From positions 1-41,633 of the forward strand of contig PYST01000341.1 in NCBI GenBank assembly GCA_003049485.1: a DNA stretch of 41,633 nucleotides. The letters are read 5' to 3'. Source of the stretch: Ophioceras dolichostomum. Its lineage: Eukaryota; Ascomycota; Sordariomycetes; Magnaporthales; Ophioceraceae. Both the position numbers and the translations under genes were made by a program. Below the pieces are notes generated by a model. It saw only the letters and a list, made by a program, of their open reading frames with translations, made no database searches and had not been told where the DNA came from. Below, piece after piece: positions 22,086 through 33,505 of the stretch; the stretch's first letter is position 1, and every line of letters starts with the position of its first letter.

Positions 22086-23839
22086 TCAGCACGTGTACCT
22101 GAACCAAGGGACATTGTCCGCCTGTTCCTTCTCGAGCAGCTTCTGCTCCTCGGTCAACTCATGGACCTGAAGCTGGGGACCGAGAGCATCTCGTCGAGCG
22201 TTCTCTAGTCGACACCATGTCGACATGAAGAGGGTGAGGAAGAAGGCCATCCTGCCGAGGAAGGAGAGTCATTCGTCAGTAATGGGGTCCACAAACACAG
22301 AAAGCCTGAGGGAAGAGAGGACAAGGAGAAGGAGAAGAAGACTCACCCCACAATCCCGATAAGGATGCTGTGCCCGATAATGTACCGGGGCCCATCCCTG
22401 GTGAGGTAGACATATGAGGCGATGATGCCCCCACAGTTGCCTCCCATGACCTGCATGGCGATGCCAGTTCCCCTCTTCAGACTGCCACCAATGTTACCGC
22501 TGTTCCAGGCCAGGCCCAATGGAATCTGTGGGTAGATGCCTGTAGTATTCCAATCCCAAGGGTTAGTCAAATCTCATCATATTCCTTCCGTGACCGAGGA
22601 CGACACGATGTTACATGTATCGACTCACCAATAGCAGCAAACACCGTCCCAGCGTACTGAATGGCAGCGTTTCCGCTCCCGCACAGCATCCCAAAACCCA
22701 GAATCCCCACGAGCTGAAATCCCATCAGAAAGATGCCTCTCTTCTGTATCCTATCCGCAAACCAGCTCGCCGTGATAGTGAAGATGCACGCAAAGACGTA
22801 CGGCGGCACGCTCATCAGCTGCGCGTTATTGGCCGTATACCCCATGTTCTTGATGATGGTCGGCAGGAACAGCGAGAACGAGTAGATCGGACAGAACCCG
22901 GCCATGCAGATGAGCATATGGATATATATCTTCCAGTCCTCGATGGCCTGCCACACGTACTTGACGTCGAAGTCGTTGGCGAGGTGCCCCGAGTCCGCGG
23001 CCAGCCTCCTCACCACCTCGTCGCGCTCGGGCTGCGACAGGAACTTCGCCTCGTGCGGGTAGTCGTGGATGGCCCAGGGCGAGGTGAAGGACACCAGGAT
23101 GCTGAGGAGGCCCTCGAGTATGAAGATCCACGACCAGGCGGGCAGTCCCCCGACGCCGCTCATCTCCGCGATGCCCCTGGCCAGAATCCCGCCGAACGCC
23201 CCCGCGAGCGTGGCGGCTGAGAAGAACAGCGCCATGCGGAAACCGCACTCGCGCCGGCAGTACCACTGCGTGATGTAGTAGTTCACGCCCGGGTAGAGCC
23301 CGCCCTCGAACACGCCCAGGAACACGCGCGTCGCGAGCATGCCCTGGTAGTTCTTGACGAACCCCTGACCGATCATGGAGGCGGACCAGCAGACCATGAT
23401 GAATGTGAGCCACAGCGAAGGGCGCACGCGCTTCATCATCATGTTGCTGGGGATCTCGGCTGCGATGTAGAAGGGGAAAAGAATGGCGAGGCAGTCATTG
23501 TACTGGAGGCCTTGGAGGTTGAGGTCCTGCTCGAGGTGGTCTAGTCGGGCGTTTCCGATGTTCGTGCGGTCGAGGAAGCATAATCTTTATAGGAAGGGGT
23601 GTTGCGGAAGATGTCAGCGTGAAAACTTTCTTGGGGGGTTCTCCTCAGGAATGGTTGACGCACAGGTAAATCAATGACATGAAGGGGATGATGTGCCAAT
23701 CGAGTTTGCGGAGCAGCTTCTTCGTGGCTTTCGCGTCGAAGCCCTGGCTCTCGGTCGAGCCGAGGGCGACATCAACAGATTCGGCGACCGAGACACGCCC
23801 GGGGGAGGACGAAGAGGGAGGGATTTTCTTTTCGTCCAT
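22086..23839 (-). CDS. MFS transporter, Dal5/anion:cation symporter family (496 aa, four exons)
   Basis: Model: exons 23839-23664, 23584-22629, 22539-22347 and 22251-22086; introns of 79, 89 and 95 nt with GTGCGT, GTGAGT and GTGAGT donors. The joined frame is exactly 497 codons. Residues 1-40 are Ser-rich and cytosolic, followed by the family opening LDWHIIPFMSLIYLLCFLDR and TNIGNARLDHLEQDL at the first helix. Further marks are AEIPSNMMMKRVRPSLW (helix 2-3 loop), GVFEGGLYPGVNYYITQWY (helix 4), CGFRMALFFSAATLAGAFGG (helix 5) and GLPAWSWIFILEG (helix 6). A charged cytosolic loop of about 80 residues separates the halves, and QIPLGLAWNSGNIGG lies in the second half. This is the pattern of fungal allantoate, nicotinate and related organic-anion permeases of the plasma membrane (ACS family). 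Substrate cannot be told. Length is normal and no defect is seen. Confidence 0.92.
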
Positions 23840-25998
23840 GTCGACTGGTCTTGGGAGACCGATACGGACAGAAAATAACAATTAAATAGGGGAAACCGAC
23901 CCAGGGTTGCGCGGAGGATCCTCCCAGGAACGACACCTTCGAAGGACAGCTAGAAAAAAAATACTATACCACTATCAGGAAGATCGTCGAGGGTCGCAGC
24001 TAGTATTTATACTTCTGCCAAAGTTACCAATCTTCGCTAGTCGGCCATCGGCCCCCTGCCATGTCGCAGACCAACCGCTCGCGGTTGATGACTGGAACAG
24101 CGCCGCTCATAGCGTGTGCCCAGTCAGTATGCACGCATGCACGCATTCATCAATGTTTGCCGCGATGGAGTTTGTGAGACCGCCCCCTCATCGATAGGAC
24201 CCAGTCCTTCCCTCCGACCCACGTCAGCACGCAAACCCCAGTCCGGATCCGAGACCATCTGTCCGCAGTAATCCCGACGAGCGGGTACTAAAAGAAAGGC
24301 AGAGGCATGCATGTACCGAGGAGAGGAGTAGTAGATGGGCCTGTCCTGGGGAAGAATGCTACATCCACTATCCCCTGTCTTGTCCAACGCAGCGAAGACC
24401 AGGGAAGGATTGGCAGACGAGAAGCGGGGGAAAGAGATGGCGGTGTCCAAATCCATCGCAAAGTCGCCAATCGTAGGATCTGGATCGCAGTTCGCTACAT
24501 GCGCTACGCTCGCTGATGGACTCGGGGCTGCAGATGGACAGATGCAGGTGAGACGCACAAGTGTGTGATCCAGAAGATACCGACTTGATGGCTGGAGCAG
24601 TGACAGGCTAGATTCGACAAAAACCACCTAGGCCAGGCAGCATAGGGGGAAAACACGAACAGGACCAGCTCGCAATCATCAGTAGTGGAAAAAGGCATCA
24701 ATACCAACCGGCCGTCCCGGGCGAGTTACTTCGGCGCCCAGACCGCTAGAAGCCGCCAGAAGCCTCAACCAATCTTCGTCAATCTTCCCCCACCCTTCAT
24801 GCAGGACCGGTACATTGCAGACGGGTGTGGCGTATTTTTTTCTCCTTTTCTGCTATACCCTCTGTTCCTTATTCCCTGTGCTTATCTCGATTGCAACCCC
24901 CGCCAGTGGTCACCCCTCCGTGCCAAGAAAGGGAACAATCGTCCGTGCCGTCATTGCCCGCCTTGCCGAAGATGGGCATGGTCGCCGTAGTTGTATGCGT
25001 GTCTGCGTGCGTGTGGACGGGTAGAGAAAGGCATCCTAAAGCCCCAATCATCAGCGATGCAAAATACGATGCAGTGCGACGAAGAAAGCTCAATGCGACT
25101 ACGGAGTTTGGAACGATTGGGATGTTGCGCGATGGAAAGGGAATGCTGGGCGAGTCGAATCCAAAAATATCTAGGTATATGACGGACGGGTAAATTGGCA
25201 GCACAGATTGTTTGGAAGAACGCACACATTATAATAAGGTACTACTAGATTGCCGAAGGCGTGGATGCCGCAGAATTTTGGGGTCGCGGTAACAAGAAGG
25301 GAAGAAGCTCATCTTCGGCGTCATCAACAGGCGCTGAGCTGATGCACTAACCATGCCTGCGCGCCCATCTTCGGAAGTTCTCGCCTAATTTCGTCGCCTC
25401 CTTCATGTCTCACTACAGCTCGCCCGCGCAGACTCGCCCAAGACACACGGAGGCGAAACACGCGTAGACAAGAAAGAAACAATGTATGTAATTCTTGCCG
25501 TCACCAACTCCCACGTTTCCACAGGCCGACAAAGTTAGCCGTATTACCCCTTTTGAAATCCCAACAGCAACTTGATATAATCGATATCCACGAATCTTGT
25601 AGGACAGACTGAGGGAAGTTGACCGGGATCAACAAGCACCGCTTTGAAACCCCGTGATTAAGACCAGAAGTACGATAGTGATGAAAGCTGGAACGACCTC
25701 CAGGGATTCATAACACAGTCCTTGTTCACTGGTATGCTAGCAATATTCCGGATCTTGCCCTGCCCTGTCCGAGCTGTATCGATTACTAGATTGGCCAAGT
25801 GAATATGCGGTTTGTGCTGGGCAGTGGGAGTCAGGTCGCATCTTGATCTTTGTTCACTGGGCATGGGACCGCGACCGTGTGATAGACCGCTGGAATGAGA
25901 GTCCATTGTACTCTCACATAGAGGAACAAATGAGCCGAAGGCCGTTGGGAGCTGAACCAACAGCCCGTTCAGTCACAAAAAAGGCTACAAAGAGGTCG
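23840..25998. other. Intergenic, no gene seen
   Basis: About 2.2 kb. It begins with the promoter of the MFS gene (AT-rich near 23876-23890). Open frames such as 24124-24627 (minus) are not protein-like. No RNA gene or repeat is recognised. Confidence 0.5.
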
Positions 25999-27049
25999 AT
26001 GACAGGGGGTCGGGAAGAATATAAAGAGGGCCCGACTACTACTATTCCGACTCTTATCCAGCTCGTCGGTAAGTGTAACATTCACGCCACACATTCCTGA
26101 ATACTCCCTATTCATCGAGTCGACAGTGGCCTCAAATACAAGCCTGGGCAGTTCAGGTAGCAGCTCACTTGCCGCCACACCTGGATCTCATGCGAACTCC
26201 GCCACCCTCTCTCCTGACAACAGCAATTTCGCGTGTGAAATCACGGAGAATGACGTCCTTCGACTCGGCCACCTCCACTTCAAGTAAGGCGGCTGCTCAG
26301 CTTCCTCCGGCCGCTTCCCCAATGGCACCCAGTTCGCGGCTGTCGTGACCAGAGTCATCGGGCCAGTCGGTCCCGCCGTCCTCCTGCGGGTCCACGTTCA
26401 GTCAACCTCATCCCCCACGAATTTCTTCCAGGCGTTCCTCAAGCTCTACGACCGGCGTTTCTCGGAGTGGCGGCGCGAGCGGGAGAGGATCTGGGGCGCC
26501 GAGGAGGTTTGGACCCCGGCGTTCGAGTGGGACACTTACAAGGAGTACAAGCGCCTCGCGGACCCTTACTTGCTGCAACACTACGGCAAGGACACTATGA
26601 TTATGACTCGACTCGCCGGCGGTGGAGAGTCGGACGACGAGGCAGCGAGAGGATTGGACCGTGATGCTTTTGTGGGTCTTACGGAGTTCCTCGTCGGAAA
26701 GTCGGACGAAGGAGTCGCCCAAACGGCCCAGAACGAGAGGGATTTCAGCCTTTGCCTGATGGTGGAAATGCAACGCAAGGCGAGAGCCCTGGAGGGCGCG
26801 CCGAGAGGCTCGGCGCCAGAGTACCTCGGCATGGTGTTGCGTCCTATTCCTGAGCCTCGGAGGGCCAACACGGAACTTGAAAGGCTGATGAATGAGGGCT
26901 TTCCCGGTCTTCTCTACGAGGACACAGGAGACTTGAGTGCCGAGGAGGACATGGCCCAGCTGGCATTCCTGAAGGGATTTCCTTGTGTGCCTCTAATTAG
27001 ATGGCGGGGCTGTGAACTTTCGCGTCTTTTTCAAAGCGCCTCGTACTAG
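25999..27049 (+). CDS. Probable kinase-like fungal protein (307 aa in the three-exon model)
   Basis: Model: exon 1 25999-26068, intron 26069-26126 (58 nt, GTAAGT...CAG), exon 2 26127-26283, intron 26284-26352 (69 nt, GTAAGG...CAG), exon 3 26353-27049. The total is exactly 308 codons. The segment VIGPVGPAVLLRVHV followed by FLKLYDRRFSEWRR and VWTPAFEWDTYKEY resembles the front of a group of fungal protein-kinase-like proteins that share an LKLYDRRF block. The catalytic core of that group is not visible downstream, so this would be a truncated or divergent member. The second intron is doubtful. It is a multiple of three, and its body also reads as protein (RFPNGTQFAAVVTRV), leaving only the TAA at 26284-26287 region as obstacle. 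Without splicing there, the gene would carry an in-frame stop. Function unknown. Confidence 0.45.
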
Positions 27050-27494
27050 CATTATCATTAACTTCAATTCTTTCTTCTTAATTGGTAGTTGTGTATCCCA
27101 GTTGCTATGGGATTCTATTCTTCATCTGGTTGCTTGTTAGTCGTCTGGTTTTGTAGTATAAGACATATAGGTTGCATTTCGTTGCGCAAATATTTTCCGG
27201 GAAGAGCCGCAACTATTGACAAAAAATCCTCGATTATATTATTGGTAACGAACGTCGATGAATGCCGCGCGCCCCAAAGAGGTGCATGACTTTAACGTAG
27301 AAGAGCTTCCCCGAAACCTCCTCCTGCCGTCCCGCAGCAAGTGCGGCGCTCGCCTGCAGAAAATGAGTGGCAAAAAAAAAAAAGAAAAAAAGAAAAGAAG
27401 ACAAACCGCCCGCGCCCCCCTTATCAACCTCACCATTAATTAACTATAAAGCCTCTCTAAATAGTTCTCTCCCTCCTCTTCATCTCCTTTATCT
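27050..27494. other. Intergenic between convergent genes
   Basis: AT-rich shared 3' flank with an A-rich stretch near 27371-27400. No gene seen. Confidence 0.6.
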
Positions 27495-29721
27495 TCAAAT
27501 TTTACTTTTGTGGTTGTGTGGCGGCGGCTGGTTAATAAAACTAACCAGCTTCGCCTCCTCCTCCACCCTCCACCCCTCAAGCTGCTCAGCAGTGCACACG
27601 CCATACTTGGAAGCCAGGTCAGCACTGGGCACCAGCCCGCCCAGCTCCTGCGCCATGATGTTGGCCTTTTCGTTCATGTGCGCCTGCATCCCCGCGGCCT
27701 GGCCGAACGTCACCGACAGCTCGTCGAGCTGCGCCTTCTTCCTCTCCACCGTCCTGCACAGCGCCGCGGCGTCCCGGCCGCTGTCTGGGTTCAGCAGGCC
27801 GTCGGAGTCCCGCTGCAGCTGGCGCCATCTGCGCAGGAGGTAGTCTTCGAGGTGGGAGAGGCTTGCGAAGGCGGGGATGTCTAGCTTGCGGGTGCCCCTG
27901 TGGCGCTGGCGGCCACGGCCTCGGCCGCCTCCGGGTGGTCCTTTATCAGTGGTGACGGGGATGGGGGTGGTTGGAGATGGCTCCGAAGGGTCCTTGACGG
28001 TGGTGGTCGTCGTAATAGTCGTAGTATATAAATCAATCTGGGTTTGGGTTGTTGTTGTTTCTGTTGTTGTTGTTTTGGTTTGTGCCCCCTGCCGGCCATC
28101 GCTCGATGTTGAATCCGTCGCGGTGAGGCTGACGTCCGATGACGGGCTAGGGAACCGAGCCAAGTGGCTGTCACAGCGACTGCGCACGTGCTCGCTAAAA
28201 AATGCGAACGAATGGGACCTGGGCCGTGCCTGGAGTTGTTGTGTTTGGATAGTAGTTGTAGTGTTGTTGGTAAATTTGTTTGCCGTACCAGCCGGTTCCA
28301 GAGAGGGACGTGGTAGTAGGGCCTGCTCTGCCTGGGACTCCTGTGCATCACTGGTTGTCGACTGCGTAGACTGAGGAGTCGACGACGCCGACGTGGATAT
28401 GCCTGGATGAACACTGCCATGGTTGGAGACTCTGTTCAGAGGGAAACAGGAACTTGATATTAGTCTACCCGGGCTGAAACTACAGGTATTCACGTTGGCG
28501 TGTGGGGTAGTGAACGAGGGGTTCACATGGAATCAAGCTTCTTACACTGTTGAGCTCTCTAGAGAAGCCGGGCCCCGCATATGAGGGCCCTCTGATGGAT
28601 TGACGGCCTCATCGACGCCGATGTGCCCGGCACCTTTCTGAAACGGGCTTAGTCCTACTAACTGCAAAGGGGGAGTGCAAAGGGTAACCTGTATAGATCC
28701 CGACCCCGTCCTCGGCACCACGAATGGGTTCTCCGGGGGTCGATCACTTACCACGTTCGTCTCTAGCGGGGCGCCGGCATGTGTGATGCCGACGGCGTCA
28801 TCGGGCCACGGCTCCTGATCTGCAACGGTGGAGCGCGTTTGGTCTTGTTCGGAGTCTTGGTGGCCTTTTTTCTTCCTCTTCTTCTTTCTGACAACCTGGC
28901 TTGTGTGCGCCTGGGATACGTCCGTCTCCCCTGTGTTGTCAATGCTAGGGAGGCTTTCTGCCGTAGTAGACGCCCCCACAGATTTGGCGGTAACGAGTTT
29001 GACGGAGAAAACGACAGGCCCATGGGCAGAATCGGTACGACCATGTCGGTGGGGGCCATCTGGCACAGGTGGCAACGACCAAAGATTCTGGATCGAGAGA
29101 AGATATGTCAAGAGGGCGCCCGGGGAATTCAAACCAGCACGTTCAATCCGCTGGAGTAAATTCTGGACTTCTTCGTCTCTCGTTGCCATTCGGTGTTCCG
29201 GGCCATGAGTGACTGATAGAAGTTCGTGTCTGAGGATGCAAGGTGCGTCAGATATAGGTTCGCTGTAACATAGAGTGCGTCTCAGCTGGCAGAGAGCAGA
29301 GGGGTGAAGTAGTATGTGCTAGAGACTTACGTGGAATGGAGCGTGAAGAGGAGAGACGCGATAAGCATGGAGGCCAATTTGATGACCTCGGAGGCCGTCC
29401 TGTTAGAGGTATGTATGGCAAAGTCATGGGTTAGATGTCTGTCGCCCTCGCGAGGAAGGCAGGAAATTGGACTTACACTGGGTCAGTGGTGGCAGCCAAC
29501 GAGCTCATAAGCACGTCCGTGCAGAGCTTCAAGCTCGCACTGATGCTCATCGATGCCAGGGTCCATGACTGCAGAGAGGCCGGAGAGGAAGAAAAATACT
29601 GGGGAAATAAAATCGAAAGGAGTAGCGGTTGGAGCGTTACTCGTCGGGCCACGGGCTGTCCTCCTGGGTCGACCGAGGAGTCGGCTGGCTCCTTTTGGAT
29701 GAGGGTAGTGTGCTCTGGCAT
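27495..29721 (-). CDS. Protein of unknown function (669 aa, four exons)
   Basis: Model: exons 29721-29477, 29399-29331, 29262-28546 and 28473-27495; introns of 77, 68 and 72 nt with GTAAGT, GTAAGT and GTAAGA donors and CTAACAG, TTACAG and TTTCAG acceptors. The frame is continuous over 670 codons, which strongly supports a real gene. Two weakly hydrophobic N-terminal stretches (LQPLLLSILFPQYF; IKLASMLIASLLFTL) are the only possible membrane segments. The middle is disordered and has a basic block RKKKRKKKG, typical of a nuclear localisation signal. A long Thr-rich tract (about residues 480-530) leads to GGGRGRGRQRHRG. The C-terminal 130 residues look folded and helical (LSHLEDYLLRRWRQLQ; ERKKAQLDELSVTFGQAAG). 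I do not recognise the family. The NLS and RG-rich segment hint at a nucleic-acid-associated protein, which is inference only. Further upstream exons cannot be excluded. Confidence 0.62.
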
Positions 29722-30972
29722 GATGAAGCAAAATTGTCAAGATAAAAGGTACTGAAGCCTTGTAGATTGGAAACCAGCGTCATGTTGGGTGGCGTTAAAA
29801 TAAAGTGGCAATATTCGACGGTCAGGAACAAGGGGTATTCTGACCTAGAAAGGTGCTAGGGTGGTGGCAAAAGAAAGGAAGAAAGAGGGAAAGAGGGGAA
29901 AGCTTGCGACAGGAGAACCAGGGCAAGCGACCGACTAGCGGAGAGAGTAGAACATTATGTACACAATTCAGGGTACCACGCGAGCACGTGAGGTGCCTTT
30001 CTTGGGACCATTTGGGAGCATCGCGTCCGGTAGTTCGACAGACACGGCATGAGTTGTGGTGGCGCGCTCTTCTGGAAAGGCAGGCTGTAGGATCGAATCA
30101 GAATGCGGCGATCTGAAGCGGTTTGGTTATCGTAAGAGAGCCATCTCGTAAACGGTCACAGAGCTGCAGAAGCTGCAGTGCTGAGCGGCTTCAATCTACC
30201 ACAACTCATGCACTGAATCCTGCGACATGCTATTTTTGAGTGGGAGGGGTGGAATATTGGTTGCCTCGTCCATTTTGGACATGGCGGCTTTTTGGCAAGG
30301 CTTTCTCTCTCAAGTTTTCTCGAATCTTCTGTCAGAAAAGCACCGAAGGTCGTGGTTCGCCTCACACTTTTGGCGCTTGTTTTACTGGAAGGTGGTTCGC
30401 ATGGAGCCGTACTTCCGTCATGGTTGCTCCGCTGGCTGCAACTCGCTGCACATTGTGTGAGCAGCTGCATGTAATATCGGTTTCAGGGTGTCTTGGCTGC
30501 GGAAACCAGAAAAACCGCCTCACTTGTGCCGCCATTCTAGGTGGTGTGGAGTTCAGGATTGTACTCGGCTGCAAGCTCTCGGCGTTAACCCTCGTACACG
30601 AAAATGAAGCGGTTGCGAAAATGAGGCGGTTTGCAAGTGTGTGCCCGGCTGGACGGAGTGAAGCGGTTTCCAGCCTGTCGACACTGATTCCGCACACATT
30701 TACACGGCCAGATAAATTCGCCGTCACCCCCACGTTCCTGTTCCTGTCTGGACTTTCTCTTCATCAGTCAACACACAACATCCCTAGGATCTCCGGGCTC
30801 CTGAGCCGGAGCTCCCACCGAGGACTGTCGTCCGTTTTCTTTTCTCTCGGTTCTAGAGCGGGACTTTTGAGCCCGCTCGATTCTCAATTAGCTGCACGCA
30901 CTATGATCATCAATTAGCTTTCTATCCGGGAGCAAATGGGCCTTCATGCCCCGTTTGTTTTTCCACCGTCAG
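29722..30972. other. Divergent intergenic region, may hide the first exon of the zinc-finger gene
   Basis: Lies between the unknown gene (minus) and the zinc-finger gene (plus). No start codon in frame with the zinc-finger exon is found, so an upstream first exon should lie here. A pyrimidine-rich TTTGTTTTTCCACCGTCAG at its right end is a good acceptor. The AAGCGG/AGGCGG words repeat several times between 30605 and 30670. Confidence 0.45.
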
Positions 30973-31837
30973 ATGTCCAGAGTCGAACGAATTATTCGAT
31001 AATCACGATCATGAGCCTTGGAATCCTTGGAATCCTTGGAGTCCAGAGGCTCTGGGACAACAGCTGGTACTTGGGGGATCTTCTACCACCCAGGCCGTTG
31101 ACCCACGCAATCTCGTCCTGGATTCTCAATTCCCGACTCTGAACGACTTCACATCCAACCAGCCTGACGCGTGGGACTCTCCTGACAATACCACCTGTCC
31201 CCTATCACCGTCTTCAAACCAACTGTCTCCAACCATCCCCTTCACGTCGCTAGCGTCCGCCAACATGGATATCGACTTGCACAATGCGATCAATGACCAC
31301 GGCAGCGGATGGCCTCCCGCAGACTACCCCTACCTCGCCAGTCCCCCAGCCACGGTCTGCTATTCCGAGGGGTCGCCCCGCGACGATCCCTCGCAGGACT
31401 GCAAGTACGAGTACGAATCACCCGCTGCCAGCCTAACACCCGCTCCCACTCCCCGTCGTCGCCGATCTCCAGCCTCCCCTGGCACACCCTACCGCTGCGA
31501 GCTGGGTTGCCAGGACATGACCTTCCGGGACTCGACCGATCTGCACCGGCACTACCAAAGCAGCTTGCACCGCTCGGAGCTTTCCGACCCGTCCTCCGAA
31601 TACCGGTGCGCCTGCGGCAAACGAGACATCCCAGCCTCCAATCACACGCGTCACGTCAAAACGTGCAGGATCGCAGCCGCCGCCCAGTCAGGCTCCTTCC
31701 ACTGTCCCCAGGGCCATACCCCGTCTGGGGGCAGGGACGGGTGGCTTGAGCACTTCAAAGTCGAAGGTCCGCATGGCTGCAAGAAAAAGGTAGGTCGGCG
31801 TCCCAGAACACCACCGCAACAAAGGAGTACCAGATGA
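30973..31837 (+). CDS. C2H2-like zinc-finger protein, 5' end unresolved
   Basis: The frame is open and protein-like from a good splice acceptor at 30972. The first in-frame ATG is only at 31265 (context CCAACATGGAT), giving a minimum of 190 residues; about 97 further residues upstream are probably coding and lack a start. That upstream part contains an in-frame 9-bp repeat (31016-31042) encoding WNP, WNP, WSP, then an acidic Ser/Asp/Asn-rich stretch. A basic RRRR patch precedes a zinc-finger-like unit YRCELGC...DLHRHYQSSLH. A second Cys/His unit YRCACGK...NHTRHVKTC follows, then FHCPQGH...WLEHF...HGC. This arrangement is common in fungal DNA-binding proteins, so a nuclear transcription factor is likely. 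A GTAGGT donor at 31790 suggests that the last 16 codons may be intronic and the true C-terminus lies further downstream. Confidence 0.6.
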
Positions 31838-32587
31838 GTGGAGGGGAGACGAATCAGACACACACACTTGAAGACACCGATATGGGGCCAGACTCACCAC
31901 TTCCGCTTCACGGCCTCGCCACCCCCGATGATGCGGCTTCCCGACGCTCCGGCAATTGCGCACGTTGAGCCAAGGAAACCTCCTCAGAGGGGATGACGAC
32001 ACCCGGGGCGGAGGGAGCAATGCTTGTTGGATTTGCTCGCGGTGAGGGTGTGGCCAGGGCAAATGTTGCTCTCTCTTTGAACTATGATGATCAAGGGGGA
32101 AGAAGAGGGGAAGGGGAAAGGGGTTTCATTTGTCACTTGCCTTTTGTGTTGTGGTGGTGATGACGCCAAACACGGGCATCCACTGTCCTTAATTTTTACT
32201 TTTGACTCTTTGGGTACGTGTAGACCATATTCTCCGGCCCATTTCTGGACAAGACCTGTCCCTTGCTGTCAATTTCAACATTTGGCTTCCAAATTCGTGG
32301 CCCTGAACAATGCTTGGCCCGGACCTGTGATATTGAACCTCGATGGAAACCGAAAGCCTGGACGCCAGTCCCGCCGCTGCCGTCGCGGAACCGGATGGGT
32401 CGGACCGAAGCTCCCGTGAGGGAGAGGCGGGTGATGTTGCCGGGTAAAATAGACCGGACCATGCTCGTCCGGGAATGCGATGTAATGATGTTTTAGCGCA
32501 GCCTTCTTCGGTGCTTCGCCCATTAGTCGACGAAGTCAGAAAGCATCCGACTACCTCCTACCAGCGACTACCTCGATCACGAACGCA
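31838..32587. other. Intergenic, may include a last exon of the zinc-finger gene
   Basis: If the GTAGGT at 31790 is used as donor, acceptors at about 31870 or 31888 would continue the frame to a TGA near 31996. I cannot choose between these and the unspliced stop. The remainder is the promoter of the secreted-protein gene. Confidence 0.4.
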
Positions 32588-33028
32588 ATGGGGTCAAGAT
32601 CACTCCTCCGCCTGCTCGTCACTCTCCTCCTAGTAGGGCCCTTCCCATCAGCAGCGCAATTCGACTGCGGTCCAAACTGCTACCAGTGCGACGGGCACTG
32701 CGACATGGGCTGCGCGGCGCCCCTCACGTGGGACGACTGCACGGCCGAGTGCGTGTACTGCGAGAGGGGCACGACAGAGTGCTGGCTCGTGGCTGCGGAG
32801 ATAGAGGGAAGCAGCTCGGCGACCGCTATAGGCCCGACAACGACTGGCGGAGCCAACATCGACACTCGCGTCGCCGTCGGCAGGGGAAAGCCTCAAGTCA
32901 GCGATTCGGATTTCTGTGCTCGGTGCTTGAGCGCGTGCTGGTGCCGCATCGAGCCTTACTGCTACGACGACGATGACTTGAGCGAGTTGGGTCCTGCTCG
33001 AGGGCTTCGGTGGCAGGGAGGACCATGA
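32588..33028 (+). CDS. Small secreted cysteine-rich protein (146 aa, 14 Cys)
   Basis: Single exon, ATG in the context CGCAATGGGG. Residues 1-23 form a clear signal peptide (LLRLLVTLLLVGPFPSAA) with likely cleavage before QFDCG. The mature part has two Cys-dense blocks. The first (about residues 27-60) contains nine Cys in the pattern DCGPNCYQCDGHCDMGC, then DDCTAECVYCERGTTEC. The second (about 109-125) has five, FCARCLSACWCRIEPYC. A Ser/Thr/Gly-rich linker of about 40 residues without Cys joins them, and an acidic DDDD run follows. There is no GPI signal. Small size, secretion and an even number of Cys fit the general profile of fungal secreted effector-like or defensive proteins. That label describes features, not shown function, and I recognise no named family. 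Confidence 0.75.
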   Translation: MGSRSLLRLLVTLLLVGPFPSAAQFDCGPNCYQCDGHCDMGCAAPLTWDDCTAECVYCERGTTECWLVAAEIEGSSSATAIGPTTTGGANIDTRVAVGRGKPQVSDSDFCARCLSACWCRIEPYCYDDDDLSELGPARGLRWQGGP

Positions 33029-33505
33029 GCGAGCGGTATAGCCGCAAACCGAGCAGTCCGGGGTCTGGTTGGGAGGAGACAAGTGGATTGATGATGATGG
33101 GAGTTCGACTGATGATTTGATTTTGGATGATGTGAGCCAGACAGGGGTTCAAATTTCTTAGCGGGGAGATTTTTAACCAATGAGGGGCAGGGCGTAGCGT
33201 GTTGACCCCGCCATTGCGATCTCGGACCCTCTTGACAACTCTCCCTTCCAGTTTTCTGTCGGAGATTTCATCACCGCCATTCGCTCTCACCGTCGCGAAG
33301 GGCGCGCTCGACATTGGGTTAGCACTTCCTTGACTCTCGGGCCAATTACTATTCAAATCGTCTTGAATCGCCTTCTCCCTTGCGCTACCATTCCTTCCCT
33401 GCCTTCAATTCGACTCTCCTCACGATTGCCGCCTCCATAGACACAGCTCCCGATATCGCCGAACGGATCCAAGGAGGGTTACACAGTATACACAAGAAAG
33501 AAAAG
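33029..33505. other. Intergenic / promoter and leader of the aminotransferase gene
   Basis: No coding sequence. The sequence just before the ATG at 33506 (ACACAAGAAAGAAAAG) is a purine-rich leader typical of fungal genes. Confidence 0.55.
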
